A stretch of 64,000 nucleotides of DNA from J089 sp964535735 (GTDB lineage Bacteria; Fidelibacterota; Marinisomatia; Marinisomatales; J089), in contig CAZHTM010000010.1 in NCBI GenBank assembly GCA_964535735.1, forward strand, positions 1-64,000, given 5' to 3'. The notes below the pieces were generated by a model. The model was not told the origin of the DNA, made no database searches, and saw only the letters and a program-made list of their open reading frames with translations. Each line of letters starts with the position of its first letter. The first letter of the stretch is position 1. Shown here piece by piece: positions 54,471 to 62,271 of this stretch. Both the position numbers and the translations under genes were made by a program.

Positions 54471-55757
54471 ATGTCGGACACAACCATTACCAATATTCAC
54501 GCCCGGGAAATTTTGGATTCACGGGGTAATCCCACCGTTGAAGTTGACCTGGACCTGGCCAATGGGATTCAGACACGAGCTGCAGTCCCTTCCGGTGCTT
54601 CCACCGGAGAGCAGGAAGCCGTGGAGCTGCGAGACGGAGATGCTCGCCGTTATCTGGGCAAAGGTGTTTTAAAAGCCGTTCAAAATGTGAACACGACCCT
54701 TCGGGAGGTTGTCGTGGGTATGGAGGCTACCGACCAGGAGGCTTTGGACCGGGCCATGATTGAACGGGACGGAACCCCCAACAAAGCGAATTTAGGGGCA
54801 AATGCCATTCTGGGTGTTTCTATGGCGGCGGCGCGGGCCGCGGCTGCCAGCGAAGGGAAACCCTTGTACCAGTACTTATGTGTGAATTCTTCTTGCACGC
54901 TCCCGGTCCCCATGATGAACATTCTCAACGGCGGTTCCCATGCCGATAATAATGTGGATATCCAGGAATTTATGATTTTCCCCTTAGGGGCTCCGTCATT
55001 TCGAGAGGCGTTGCGCATGGGCGCTGAAACGTTCCATCATTTGAAGCAAGTCTTGAAGCAACGCGGTCTCAATACCGCTGTGGGTGATGAAGGCGGTTTT
55101 GCGCCCGATCTCCGCTCTAACCAAGAGGCCATTGAAGTCATTTTAGAGGCCATTCAAAAGGCGGGCTATACTCCAGGAAAAGACATTTATCTGGCGGTGG
55201 ATTCGGCAGCCAGTTCATTTTATCGCGACGGAAAATATCATCTTGATTCAGAGAACCGTACTTTGGATTCAGAAGAGATGGTGAAGTATTATCAATCCCT
55301 GGTGGAACAGTTCCCCATTGTATCCCTGGAAGATGGGCTGGATGAAAATGACTGGAGGGGTTGGAAAGTTCTGAATGAAACTTTGGGCAAACGGATTCAA
55401 ATCGTGGGTGATGATTTGACGGTCACCAATATTCGCCTATTTCAACAGGCCATTGATGAAGGGGTCATGAACGCCATCCTCATCAAACTGAACCAAATCG
55501 GGACGGTCACCGAAACCATCCAGGCAGTGGAATTGGCACGGAAAAACGATTTTGGGGCGGTGATTTCCCACCGCTCAGGGGAAACAGAAGATATCTTCAT
55601 TGCCGATTTTGTGGTGGCCATGGGAATGGGTCAAATCAAAACCGGATCGGCCTCCCGGACGGATCGAATTTGTAAATACAATCAATTGCTCCGAATTGAA
55701 GAGCAATTGGGTAAAGACGCCCACTTCCCCAGCCTGGAGGTCCTTGGCCGTTCCTGA
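54471..55757 (+). CDS. eno: enolase
   Basis: The 428-residue protein is a full-length enolase, converting 2-phosphoglycerate to phosphoenolpyruvate in glycolysis. Diagnostic segments are intact: ILDSRGNPTVEVDL at the start, GANAILGVSMA, the acid in GDEGGFAPDL, metal ligands in SLEDGLDENDW and VGDDLTVTN, the catalytic Lys in LIKLNQIGTVTET, and the signature SHRSGETEDIFIADF. AGGAG precedes the ATG. The stop codon overlaps the DivIC-like start by one base (TGATG). Confidence 0.98.
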   Translation: MSDTTITNIHAREILDSRGNPTVEVDLDLANGIQTRAAVPSGASTGEQEAVELRDGDARRYLGKGVLKAVQNVNTTLREVVVGMEATDQEALDRAMIERDGTPNKANLGANAILGVSMAAARAAAASEGKPLYQYLCVNSSCTLPVPMMNILNGGSHADNNVDIQEFMIFPLGAPSFREALRMGAETFHHLKQVLKQRGLNTAVGDEGGFAPDLRSNQEAIEVILEAIQKAGYTPGKDIYLAVDSAASSFYRDGKYHLDSENRTLDSEEMVKYYQSLVEQFPIVSLEDGLDENDWRGWKVLNETLGKRIQIVGDDLTVTNIRLFQQAIDEGVMNAILIKLNQIGTVTETIQAVELARKNDFGAVISHRSGETEDIFIADFVVAMGMGQIKTGSASRTDRICKYNQLLRIEEQLGKDAHFPSLEVLGRS

Positions 55758-56101
55758 TGGCACGGAAGCGACGAGCCACTCCCCGGCGGCGTATTCGCCG
55801 GAAACGGAATCACTCTACTCCTATTTTTGGGGTTGTGCTTTTGGTGGCAGTGCTAATTCTAATTGCTCTGGTCATTGGGGATCATGGTGTGTATCGTCTG
55901 ATCAAATTGCGCCAGGAACGATCCGCCATTCAAAACCGGATCACCGAACTTCGGGCTCGTCAGGCGGAACTCAAATTGGAAGAAAACCAGTTGGAATCGG
56001 ATATTGAGTATATAGAGAAATTGGCCCGGGAGAAATACCGCATGGCCCGTAAAGGGGAACGGGTCTTTAAAGTGGTGGAAAAGCCTAACCCTGGTCGCTA
56101 A
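55757..56101 (+). CDS. FtsB/DivIC-type septum formation initiator
   Basis: The 114-residue protein has a basic N-terminus, one membrane span (about 22-45) and a coiled coil (about 48-85; IQNRITELRARQAELKLEEN) followed by YIEKLAREKYRMARKGERVF, the C-terminal signature of the DivIC/FtsB family. It would join the FtsL/FtsQ-like division complex. The eno-divIC linkage is common in bacteria. It overlaps eno by one base and abuts the convergent MotB gene with no gap. Confidence 0.9.
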   Translation: MARKRRATPRRRIRRKRNHSTPIFGVVLLVAVLILIALVIGDHGVYRLIKLRQERSAIQNRITELRARQAELKLEENQLESDIEYIEKLAREKYRMARKGERVFKVVEKPNPGR

Positions 56102-56797
56102 TTACTGTTGTTTAACCAACGATGCCGTGATAATGATCTCTACCCGACGATTTTGAGCGCGGTTGGCCGGTGTAGAGTTTTTTGCCAGAGGATGATATTC
56201 ACCAAATCCTGCAACGGCAAACTGGGATTCCGGCAAACCGGAAATCTTTTGTAATGCTTTCAGAATCGACTGAGCTCGGGCGGCGCTCAATTCCCAATTA
56301 TCCCGGTAATCTGATCCGGGTAGTAAGGGAATGTTATCCGTGTGTCCTTCAATACGGACTTCGGTACTCCAAATATATCCCACCGATTTTAATTCCTGGA
56401 GAAGGTCCTGATTACGGGGATCATTCTCTAATTTAAAAATAGACATATTTTTAATCGACGCACCCAGTATATTTAATACGGATTGCAATTCCGCTTTGGG
56501 CTCGGCACTTCCTTGATCAAACATGGTCTCGGCCTGGAGGATAAGATGTACGCCTTTGGTATCCCGAAGAAGTTTGATTCCGGTGAAACCTTCTTCTTGA
56601 ATTACCTTTTCCAGTTCCTGACTCGATTCTGTCAGTTTCTGATTTACCCAGGCATGGATCTTGGATGCATTTCCGGCTCGAACAATAATCAACATGATAA
56701 AAAAGGTGATCAACAGGGTAATCATATCCCCATAACTCAGGAGCCAGTTCCGGCGCGCCCGTTTAGAAATTCTCTCCGCGGCAACCGTATTATACAT
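56102..56797 (-). CDS. motB: MotB-like stator protein with intact ion-binding Asp
   Basis: The 231-residue protein has the MotB layout: a single span near 18-40 with WLLSYGDMITLLITFF, in which Asp24 is the residue that carries the proton or sodium ion, a plug-like segment, and a C-terminal OmpA domain (about 120-228; EGHTDNIPLL, NWELSAARA, NRRVEIII) that binds peptidoglycan. It overlaps the second MotB-like gene by 8 bases and is last in a MotA-led operon. No flagellar gene lies in the window, so the machine it powers is uncertain. Confidence 0.9.
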   Translation of the reverse strand: MYNTVAAERISKRARRNWLLSYGDMITLLITFFIMLIIVRAGNASKIHAWVNQKLTESSQELEKVIQEEGFTGIKLLRDTKGVHLILQAETMFDQGSAEPKAELQSVLNILGASIKNMSIFKLENDPRNQDLLQELKSVGYIWSTEVRIEGHTDNIPLLPGSDYRDNWELSAARAQSILKALQKISGLPESQFAVAGFGEYHPLAKNSTPANRAQNRRVEIIITASLVKQQ

Positions 56798-57494
56798 TTT
56801 CTCTCATTGTTAAATCCACCATCTGGATATTGATGTATATTTCTACTCGTCGGTTTTCGTCCAGGTTTTGAATGTTTCGTAATGGATGAAACGGGCCGTA
56901 ACCGGCCAGGGAATAATAGTTAGGCGGCAATTTTGTATGGGTTTGAAAATACCGCAACACTTCATAGGACCGGGCCAGACTCAGATCCCAATTATTGGCA
57001 AACCGTGAGGATTTCAACGGAAGCCGATCCGTATGTCCTTCAATGGTTACTTCTACATTGATGGTTTTTCCAGTTTGGTGCAGTCGCTCTATGATGGGCG
57101 CATTGGCGGTGAGCAATCCTTCCAATTTCAGGGAATTAATAATATCCGCGATCTGGGCGAGGAAGGGCTCAAATAACGGCTGAATTTGATCTGACTCGGA
57201 TTTGAACATAGGGAACCGGCCGATTTTAGAGGGAATCAACAGCTTAATGCCCTTGGTTCCCGTATTTTCCACGTAGAGCCAGTCCAGGTTCCGCTGATCA
57301 CGAATCCGTATAATCTGGCTGTAGAGTTGGTTTTTCATCCGTTCCGGAAACTTAAATGTGGCTGAGGCCTCATTTTCCGCGCGATTAATAAATAAAATAA
57401 AAAAAGCCAACACCGCCGTCAACAGAGAGGCGTAGGTTACCATCCAGTTGGAGTGTTCCCTAATACCATTCCCGTTTTTACGGAGTTGTGCCAT
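56790..57494 (-). CDS. MotB-like protein lacking the essential Asp
   Basis: The 234-residue protein aligns with the MotB beside it, including the span WMVTYASLLTAVLAFFILF and a full OmpA domain (EGHTDRLPLK, NWDLSLARS, NRRVEIYI). The position equivalent to the ion-binding Asp is Ser23: both proteins have the Trp exactly six residues earlier. It should therefore anchor to peptidoglycan and span the membrane but not carry the ion itself. It is one base after motA and overlaps the true motB by 8 bases, so it may form a mixed stator or another function. Confidence 0.88.
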   Translation of the reverse strand: MAQLRKNGNGIREHSNWMVTYASLLTAVLAFFILFINRAENEASATFKFPERMKNQLYSQIIRIRDQRNLDWLYVENTGTKGIKLLIPSKIGRFPMFKSESDQIQPLFEPFLAQIADIINSLKLEGLLTANAPIIERLHQTGKTINVEVTIEGHTDRLPLKSSRFANNWDLSLARSYEVLRYFQTHTKLPPNYYSLAGYGPFHPLRNIQNLDENRRVEIYINIQMVDLTMRENV

Positions 57495-57495
57495 A

Positions 57496-58308
57496 TCAGT
57501 CTTCTTTGCGCTGATCCTTTTCCAGATAGGTCATTAATTTTTCTTTAATTAAATAGTGGTTTTCTTTGGCATGAATACTGAGAATTCCAGCTTTAATAAT
57601 TTCATTGACATGCACTTCCTCATCGGTAAGCGTTTTAAGTTTTCCCGCAATGGGAATAAATATAAGATTAGCCAGCAACACCCCGTAGAAGGTGGTTACC
57701 AAAGCAATTCCCATTCCATGGAGGAGCTGACCCATGGAATCCTGCATCTGGGACGCGTAACTGGCGACGGTGGATTGCCGAGCTTGTTGCGTCATCATCA
57801 GGATCAAACCCATGACCGTGCCCAATAGTCCAAAGGCCGGCGCGTAAGTCCCCATATTATAAAACATTTCCTGTCCCCGCTGATGGCGTTTAACCATGCT
57901 GTCCAATTCGCTGTCCAGGAATAATTCCAATTTTTTTGGATCCCGCACCAACATGGAATGACCCAGGCCGATCCGCATGTAATGATTATTGATTTGGGGC
58001 AAAGAACTTTCCAACGATACGATTCCGTCTTTTTTAGCTCGTCGTCCAAACTCAACCAGTTGATCAATGACTTCAGCCGGGTTTACCACCACCTGTTTTC
58101 CAAACGCCTTCCAGGCCACGCTAAACATTTGCAAAACCTGTTTCAAGGGATAATTCACGACCGTAGCCGCAAGTGTCCCCCCCAGGACAATCGCAATCGA
58201 CTGTCCGCTGAAAAAGGCCTGGGGGATGGACTGGGTCTCGTAATCGAACATTCCAAACAGAATCAAACCCAAACCAATGATCAATCCAATCGCAGTGCCA
58301 AAATCCAT
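57496..58308 (-). CDS. motA: MotA-like stator protein
   Basis: The 270-residue protein has four spans and the MotA signatures: a charged cytoplasmic loop (VKRHQRGQEMF) for torque, YAPAFGLLGTVMGLI carrying the first channel proline, and GMGIALVTTFYGVLLANLIF followed by IPIAGKL with the second. The length is slightly below flagellar MotA (about 295) and matches the PomA/MotA group. It leads an operon with two MotB-like genes, a composition I do not recognise as standard. Confidence 0.92.
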   Translation of the reverse strand: MDFGTAIGLIIGLGLILFGMFDYETQSIPQAFFSGQSIAIVLGGTLAATVVNYPLKQVLQMFSVAWKAFGKQVVVNPAEVIDQLVEFGRRAKKDGIVSLESSLPQINNHYMRIGLGHSMLVRDPKKLELFLDSELDSMVKRHQRGQEMFYNMGTYAPAFGLLGTVMGLILMMTQQARQSTVASYASQMQDSMGQLLHGMGIALVTTFYGVLLANLIFIPIAGKLKTLTDEEVHVNEIIKAGILSIHAKENHYLIKEKLMTYLEKDQRKED

Positions 58309-58532
58309 AATATCTCCTTATAAAACCAACTCTTTGTTTTGAAAGTTATTCTCAATTGGTACGAAGTGCAAGCCAAGAGTCAGGGGATAAAATACATCTT
58401 TGACGCTTAAAAAATACACTTTAGAGAAACCGGATTTCTTCCAAACGAACCGAAGTTGGTGACTTGATATTCACCCAGGATATGAGTACTTTTTTACGAT
58501 TATTTTTTAAGGAAAATGTATCTGAGATTGTT
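58309..58532. other. divergent intergenic region between motA and the lamin-tail gene
   Basis: About 220 bases hold the presumed promoters for both divergent transcripts. TTGACG at 58400-58405 is the only clear -35-like element rightward, with no good -10 at standard spacing. In-frame ATG 58482 and TTG 58464 could extend the lamin-tail gene but would damage its signal peptide. Confidence 0.4.
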
Positions 58533-59840
58533 ATGAAATATGAGTATGTAATCACGTTTCTATTTATGCTGACCACTATGGTCTTGCCCCAAAACCCCAA
58601 TGATGTTATCATTAATGAATACAATGATGATGGCGGCGCCACCGGAACGAAAAATGGAATCGACATGTCCCAGGAATGGGTGGAAATCCTGGTTGTAAAC
58701 GGCCCGGTGGATCTGAGGAATTGGTACATTACGGATGAGGAGTGGTCGGTGTTATCTACGTCAAGTTACGAGGGAAAATTACAGATTGCCGACTCAGCTT
58801 CCTTTGCTTCCGTGGCTACCGGGACCTATGTGGTAATCATCAAGGGAAGTGGTACCGATGACACGGACGCCAGTGATGGAAATCTGGTACTCTACTCCGA
58901 TAATGCAAATATTTCCAGTAAGGGTAGCTTTTCATTAGCCCTAGCGGGTGATGGTCTTACCCTGGTAAAAGACGATGACCAAATACCGGGTGAAAAAGAC
59001 GCGGGAGAGGTGCCCGTGGATTATGTTAGTTGGGGAGGGGAGTTGGATGTTCCCACAGGGTTGACATGGTCTAGCGCTATTTCCGGAACAGAGGATGAAG
59101 ATTCCTATTTCTCCAACGGAGCCAATTTCAATAACGATGTGGCCGCCAATTGGGTGACCAATGCGGAAAGTGGCGGATCTTTGACGAACCGCACTCCCGG
59201 AGCCGCCAATCCTGGACAAAACGATGCATCCCTTCCGGTGGACCTGGCTTCTTTTCGAGGCTGGTCGGAACGGGGTACCATCCAGTTGCAATGGACCACG
59301 GAATGCGAATTCAACAATTTGGGGTTTATAGTGGAGCGACGTGAAGACATTCAAGCCAATGAACCCTGGCAGGAAATTGCGGATTATCGTACGTGTTCCG
59401 ACCTCCAAGGACAGGGGTCCACATCCCGTTGGCATAATTATCGCTATCAGGATCGGGATGTAAGCCCGGGAAATGTTTATACATATCGGTTAAGTGATGT
59501 TGACATCAACGGTCGAATTCGAAACATTGCCACCACCCAGGTTAAAGCCCGAACACCCCATATTACACTCAAAACGCCACGGCCCAATCCGTTTAATCCG
59601 ATTACCAACATTCCTTTGGAAGTGGGCACGCCAAGTCATATCCGCGTTGCGGTAGTAGATTTAATGGGAAATGAAGTAACTGTCCTTGTGGACGCCCAGT
59701 ATTTATCTGGTGATTATTCGCTTATCTGGGATGGAACTGATCGTCATCATCAGCCGGTTTCCAGCGGGGTGTATTTTTTAGCGGTACAAGAGAATGGGGT
59801 TCTTCAAACGAATCACCCTAAATTGGTTCTATTGCGATAA
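58533..59840 (+). CDS. secreted lamin-tail-domain protein with FlgD-Ig/type IX-like C-terminus
   Basis: ATG 58533 gives a clean signal peptide (MKYEYVITFLFMLTTMVLPQN) and 435 residues. Residues about 22-185 resemble a lamin-tail domain (VIINEYNDDGG, EWVEILVVNGPVDLRNWYI, PVDYVSWGG). A fibronectin-like region follows (about 250-345; SWSERGTIQLQWTTECEFNN). The end carries the sorting-type module RPNPFNPITNIPLEV, VVDLMGNEVTVLVD and PVSSGVYFLAVQENG. It is probably exported by a type IX-like system and displayed at the surface. No enzyme motif was found. Confidence 0.85.
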   Translation: MKYEYVITFLFMLTTMVLPQNPNDVIINEYNDDGGATGTKNGIDMSQEWVEILVVNGPVDLRNWYITDEEWSVLSTSSYEGKLQIADSASFASVATGTYVVIIKGSGTDDTDASDGNLVLYSDNANISSKGSFSLALAGDGLTLVKDDDQIPGEKDAGEVPVDYVSWGGELDVPTGLTWSSAISGTEDEDSYFSNGANFNNDVAANWVTNAESGGSLTNRTPGAANPGQNDASLPVDLASFRGWSERGTIQLQWTTECEFNNLGFIVERREDIQANEPWQEIADYRTCSDLQGQGSTSRWHNYRYQDRDVSPGNVYTYRLSDVDINGRIRNIATTQVKARTPHITLKTPRPNPFNPITNIPLEVGTPSHIRVAVVDLMGNEVTVLVDAQYLSGDYSLIWDGTDRHHQPVSSGVYFLAVQENGVLQTNHPKLVLLR

Positions 59841-59841
59841 T

Positions 59842-60666
59842 TCAGTTCTTTTTCTTACGATGATATAATTTTCGACTGGCTCGTTCCAGAATGTCCAATT
59901 CTTTCTGGCTCAAGCCATCAATTCCCACTTCATTGATCCGGTCAAGAATGCGATCAATTTCCTGTTGGGTTTCCCAAACTTGGAGTCGTTTCCGTTCCTC
60001 CATGCGGGACTTTATATCTACAATCCTTTTTCGAATATGAAAGGACAATCGCGTCCACCGCAGGTCCTTTTTCAGGTAGAAGAACCCAATCACCATGCCC
60101 GACAAATGAGTCAGGTTGCTAATATGGGATAATGTATTGAAGGAGGAGAAAAAGGCGGCCAGTCCTAAAAATATTACCACATACTTTACCTTCACCGGGA
60201 TAACAAAATAAATATAGATGGTCCGGTTCGGAAATAATAGTCCATAGGCCAGGAGAAGGCCGTACACCGCACCGCTGGCACCGATCAATACAGTATGGGG
60301 ATGGTTTAGGTTAAAGAGCAGCCAGACCAGACCAGAGCCAATGCCCGTGATGAAATAATACCGTAAAAATTCTTTCTTTCCCCAAAGCAATTCCAGTTCT
60401 GATCCAAACATCCACAGCACCAGCATGTTAATCAGTACGTGCCAAATATTGCCGTGCATAAACATGTAAGTGAAGGGCTGCCAGATCAGCGGCCAGACGG
60501 TATCGGCGGAGAGCCCAAACAGAGGCACCAGGTCCAACCTGCTAGAGACCAGTACTTTCAAAACAAACAGAATAAGGTTGGATCCAATGAGTATCCGAAT
60601 GGCATCGGTAAACATTCGGGGGTGCCAGGAATGCTGGCCATATTCTGATTGGAACTGGTATCTCAT
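59842..60666 (-). CDS. rhomboid-family intramembrane serine protease
   Basis: I choose ATG 60666 because it makes a 4-base overlap with the upstream gene; the longer in-frame start reads into it. The 274-residue protein has six spans and the rhomboid dyad: Ser131 in GASGAVYG and His187 in LTHLSGMVIG, plus HGNIWHVLINM (about 71-81) for the oxyanion Asn and His. A charged C-terminal tail of about 60 residues (QQEIDRILDRINEVGIDGLS) resembles the rhomboid tails of Bacteroidota. It should cut membrane-protein substrates. Confidence 0.93.
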   Translation of the reverse strand: MRYQFQSEYGQHSWHPRMFTDAIRILIGSNLILFVLKVLVSSRLDLVPLFGLSADTVWPLIWQPFTYMFMHGNIWHVLINMLVLWMFGSELELLWGKKEFLRYYFITGIGSGLVWLLFNLNHPHTVLIGASGAVYGLLLAYGLLFPNRTIYIYFVIPVKVKYVVIFLGLAAFFSSFNTLSHISNLTHLSGMVIGFFYLKKDLRWTRLSFHIRKRIVDIKSRMEERKRLQVWETQQEIDRILDRINEVGIDGLSQKELDILERASRKLYHRKKKN

Positions 60667-61523
60667 GATGTGGTGTATTTTAACTGCCGATTTCGTAAAA
60701 GGTTCACCGGATTGGTAAAGGGCCCCGGAACGCTGGGTCTCGCTTCCGGAACCTGGAGTTGGTTTCGACGATAAAGACGAATCGATAAATCCTTTTGCCG
60801 CATTAACACGGTGGCCGCCGATACAAATAAATCCCGGGGGAAAATACCGGAGATTTCCCGATACCCCAATTCCTGAAGACCATCCCGAATAATCGTGGAA
60901 CAACTGCGGCTCCAGATACTGAAATCGGCATAATGCGTCGGTTGTTTCGGCCTGGGAGGTGTATTTAGAATCACCTCTAGTTCACCGTTGTAAATGGCTT
61001 TTAACCTCTCCGTGTCCATTCCTTTCACTTCCAGTACGTGAATTGTCCGCATAAAATTTCGTCCGAATTTATCGTAATAGGGAGGGCCATCTTCCGGAAC
61101 CTCAAACATTCCGGTGCGGGGCGAAGGTGCAAATTCGCCTAGCGCGGGACGGTAAAAAAATTCTTCCTCCGTCATGATTTCATTTTCGTTCAATTTATGC
61201 GAAAAATTATAGATACCACCATCGATATTGATGGCATTGTGCCCCAACAGCGACGCCATATATTTGGTGAGCCGTTCGTTGTAGTACAGTTCAACGAAGG
61301 GTGGTTCCGGTCGCGGTTCATCGGGCCAGAGAATGACCATGGGCTTACCGGTAGTGTAGTCTACTTCCTTTAGCAATCGACCGTACACCTTTTTCCCCTC
61401 CCAGTGGGTCATATATCCCGACCAAATGGGGTCCTCCTCAAAATGCCGGGTGCCATCGGCTCCCAAGACAAAGGTGCGATCCCCATCCCGGGTCAACACA
61501 CCGGTAACAACGTCTTTATTCAA
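60663..61523 (-). CDS. probable DUF4105-like permuted papain-fold protein
   Basis: The 286-residue protein has no signal peptide that I can see. Residues 90-110 (SLLGHNAINIDGGIYNFSH, His95) match the 'FGHxxIxxxxxxxYNxG' segment of DUF4105-type proteins, and Cys208 in SIWSRSCSTIIRDGL matches the later conserved Cys. Together they suggest a permuted NlpC/P60-type Cys-His hydrolase. It lies between recO and the rhomboid gene with 4-base overlaps on both sides. The substrate is unknown and the family call is by eye. Confidence 0.55.
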   Translation of the reverse strand: MNKDVVTGVLTRDGDRTFVLGADGTRHFEEDPIWSGYMTHWEGKKVYGRLLKEVDYTTGKPMVILWPDEPRPEPPFVELYYNERLTKYMASLLGHNAINIDGGIYNFSHKLNENEIMTEEEFFYRPALGEFAPSPRTGMFEVPEDGPPYYDKFGRNFMRTIHVLEVKGMDTERLKAIYNGELEVILNTPPRPKQPTHYADFSIWSRSCSTIIRDGLQELGYREISGIFPRDLFVSAATVLMRQKDLSIRLYRRNQLQVPEARPSVPGPFTNPVNLLRNRQLKYTTS

Positions 61524-62206
61524 CTCAGTAACTCCTTGAACACTTTAAACGATTTTAATTCCGTGAATCCTTCCACATGTACCCGATAACAAGCGGTTAA
61601 ATAATCCTGAATCGCCTTTCGATCCGCCGGGGTGGGATAGATCTCATCAGGAACCTCCTGAAGGGCTCCGGTCATGAGTTCCAGAATGGCCCGGCTGTTG
61701 GGACCGGCATCGGGATCAGGAAGCACAGTTCCGTGAATTTCCCGCTGAGCCAGGTCGGGCCTAAATCCCAGGTAGGTCAATAACCGCAACTGAAACTGCC
61801 AAAATACGAAATTTAAACGTTGATCCTGGTCATGAATAGTGCGCAGGGTTTCCACCATGGTATCAAACAAGGCCTCATGGGTGTCTCGATCGGTAATGGA
61901 TCGATCCACCAATTCCACAATCGCTAAAACGTATCCGATTTTTTTTAAATCTTGAGTAAAACGGCTCCAGGTTTCCAGAAAAGCCGCTTTTGTCAAGAGC
62001 TGCAGTTCCCTGGATTCCTTAACAGAAAAAATGAGTTCCAGATAATTCCCGGGTTGAAAACTGGCCATTAATTGAGATTTTTTTCGCCGGGCGCCGCGGG
62101 CTAGAAGGCTGATTTTACCCAACTTTCGGGTGAAGCAGCGGGCGACCAGACTGGTCTCCCCATAGGGGAATGATTTTAATACAATAGCTGGTGTTTGGGT
62201 AACCAA
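61520..62206 (-). CDS. recO: DNA repair protein RecO
   Basis: The 228-residue protein has the RecO arrangement: an N-terminal OB fold (ETSLVARCFTRKLGKISLLARGARRKKS) and a helical C-terminal domain (YVLAIVELVDRSI, LRLLTYLGFRPDL). It loads RecA with RecR at single-stranded gaps. The zinc-binding cysteines found in many RecO proteins are missing in the AQREIHGTVLPDPDAGPNSRAI region. The only in-frame start is TTG 62206, without an obvious ribosome-binding site. It overlaps the downstream gene by 4 bases. Confidence 0.88.
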   Translation of the reverse strand: MVTQTPAIVLKSFPYGETSLVARCFTRKLGKISLLARGARRKKSQLMASFQPGNYLELIFSVKESRELQLLTKAAFLETWSRFTQDLKKIGYVLAIVELVDRSITDRDTHEALFDTMVETLRTIHDQDQRLNFVFWQFQLRLLTYLGFRPDLAQREIHGTVLPDPDAGPNSRAILELMTGALQEVPDEIYPTPADRKAIQDYLTACYRVHVEGFTELKSFKVFKELLS

Positions 62207-62219
62207 GGGACTGTCATTT

Positions 62220-62241
62220 AGATTTCGGAATTTCGAAATCT
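62220..62241. repeat. inverted repeat between proS and recO
   Basis: AGATTTCG (62220-62227) and CGAAATCT (62234-62241) are perfect complements with a 6-base centre, in the 65-base gap between the proS stop and the recO start. Without a T run it is either a weak attenuator or a hairpin in the shared message. Confidence 0.4.
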
Positions 62242-62271
62242 ACACCACTTCCCCTGATTGTCAAAGTAAAG

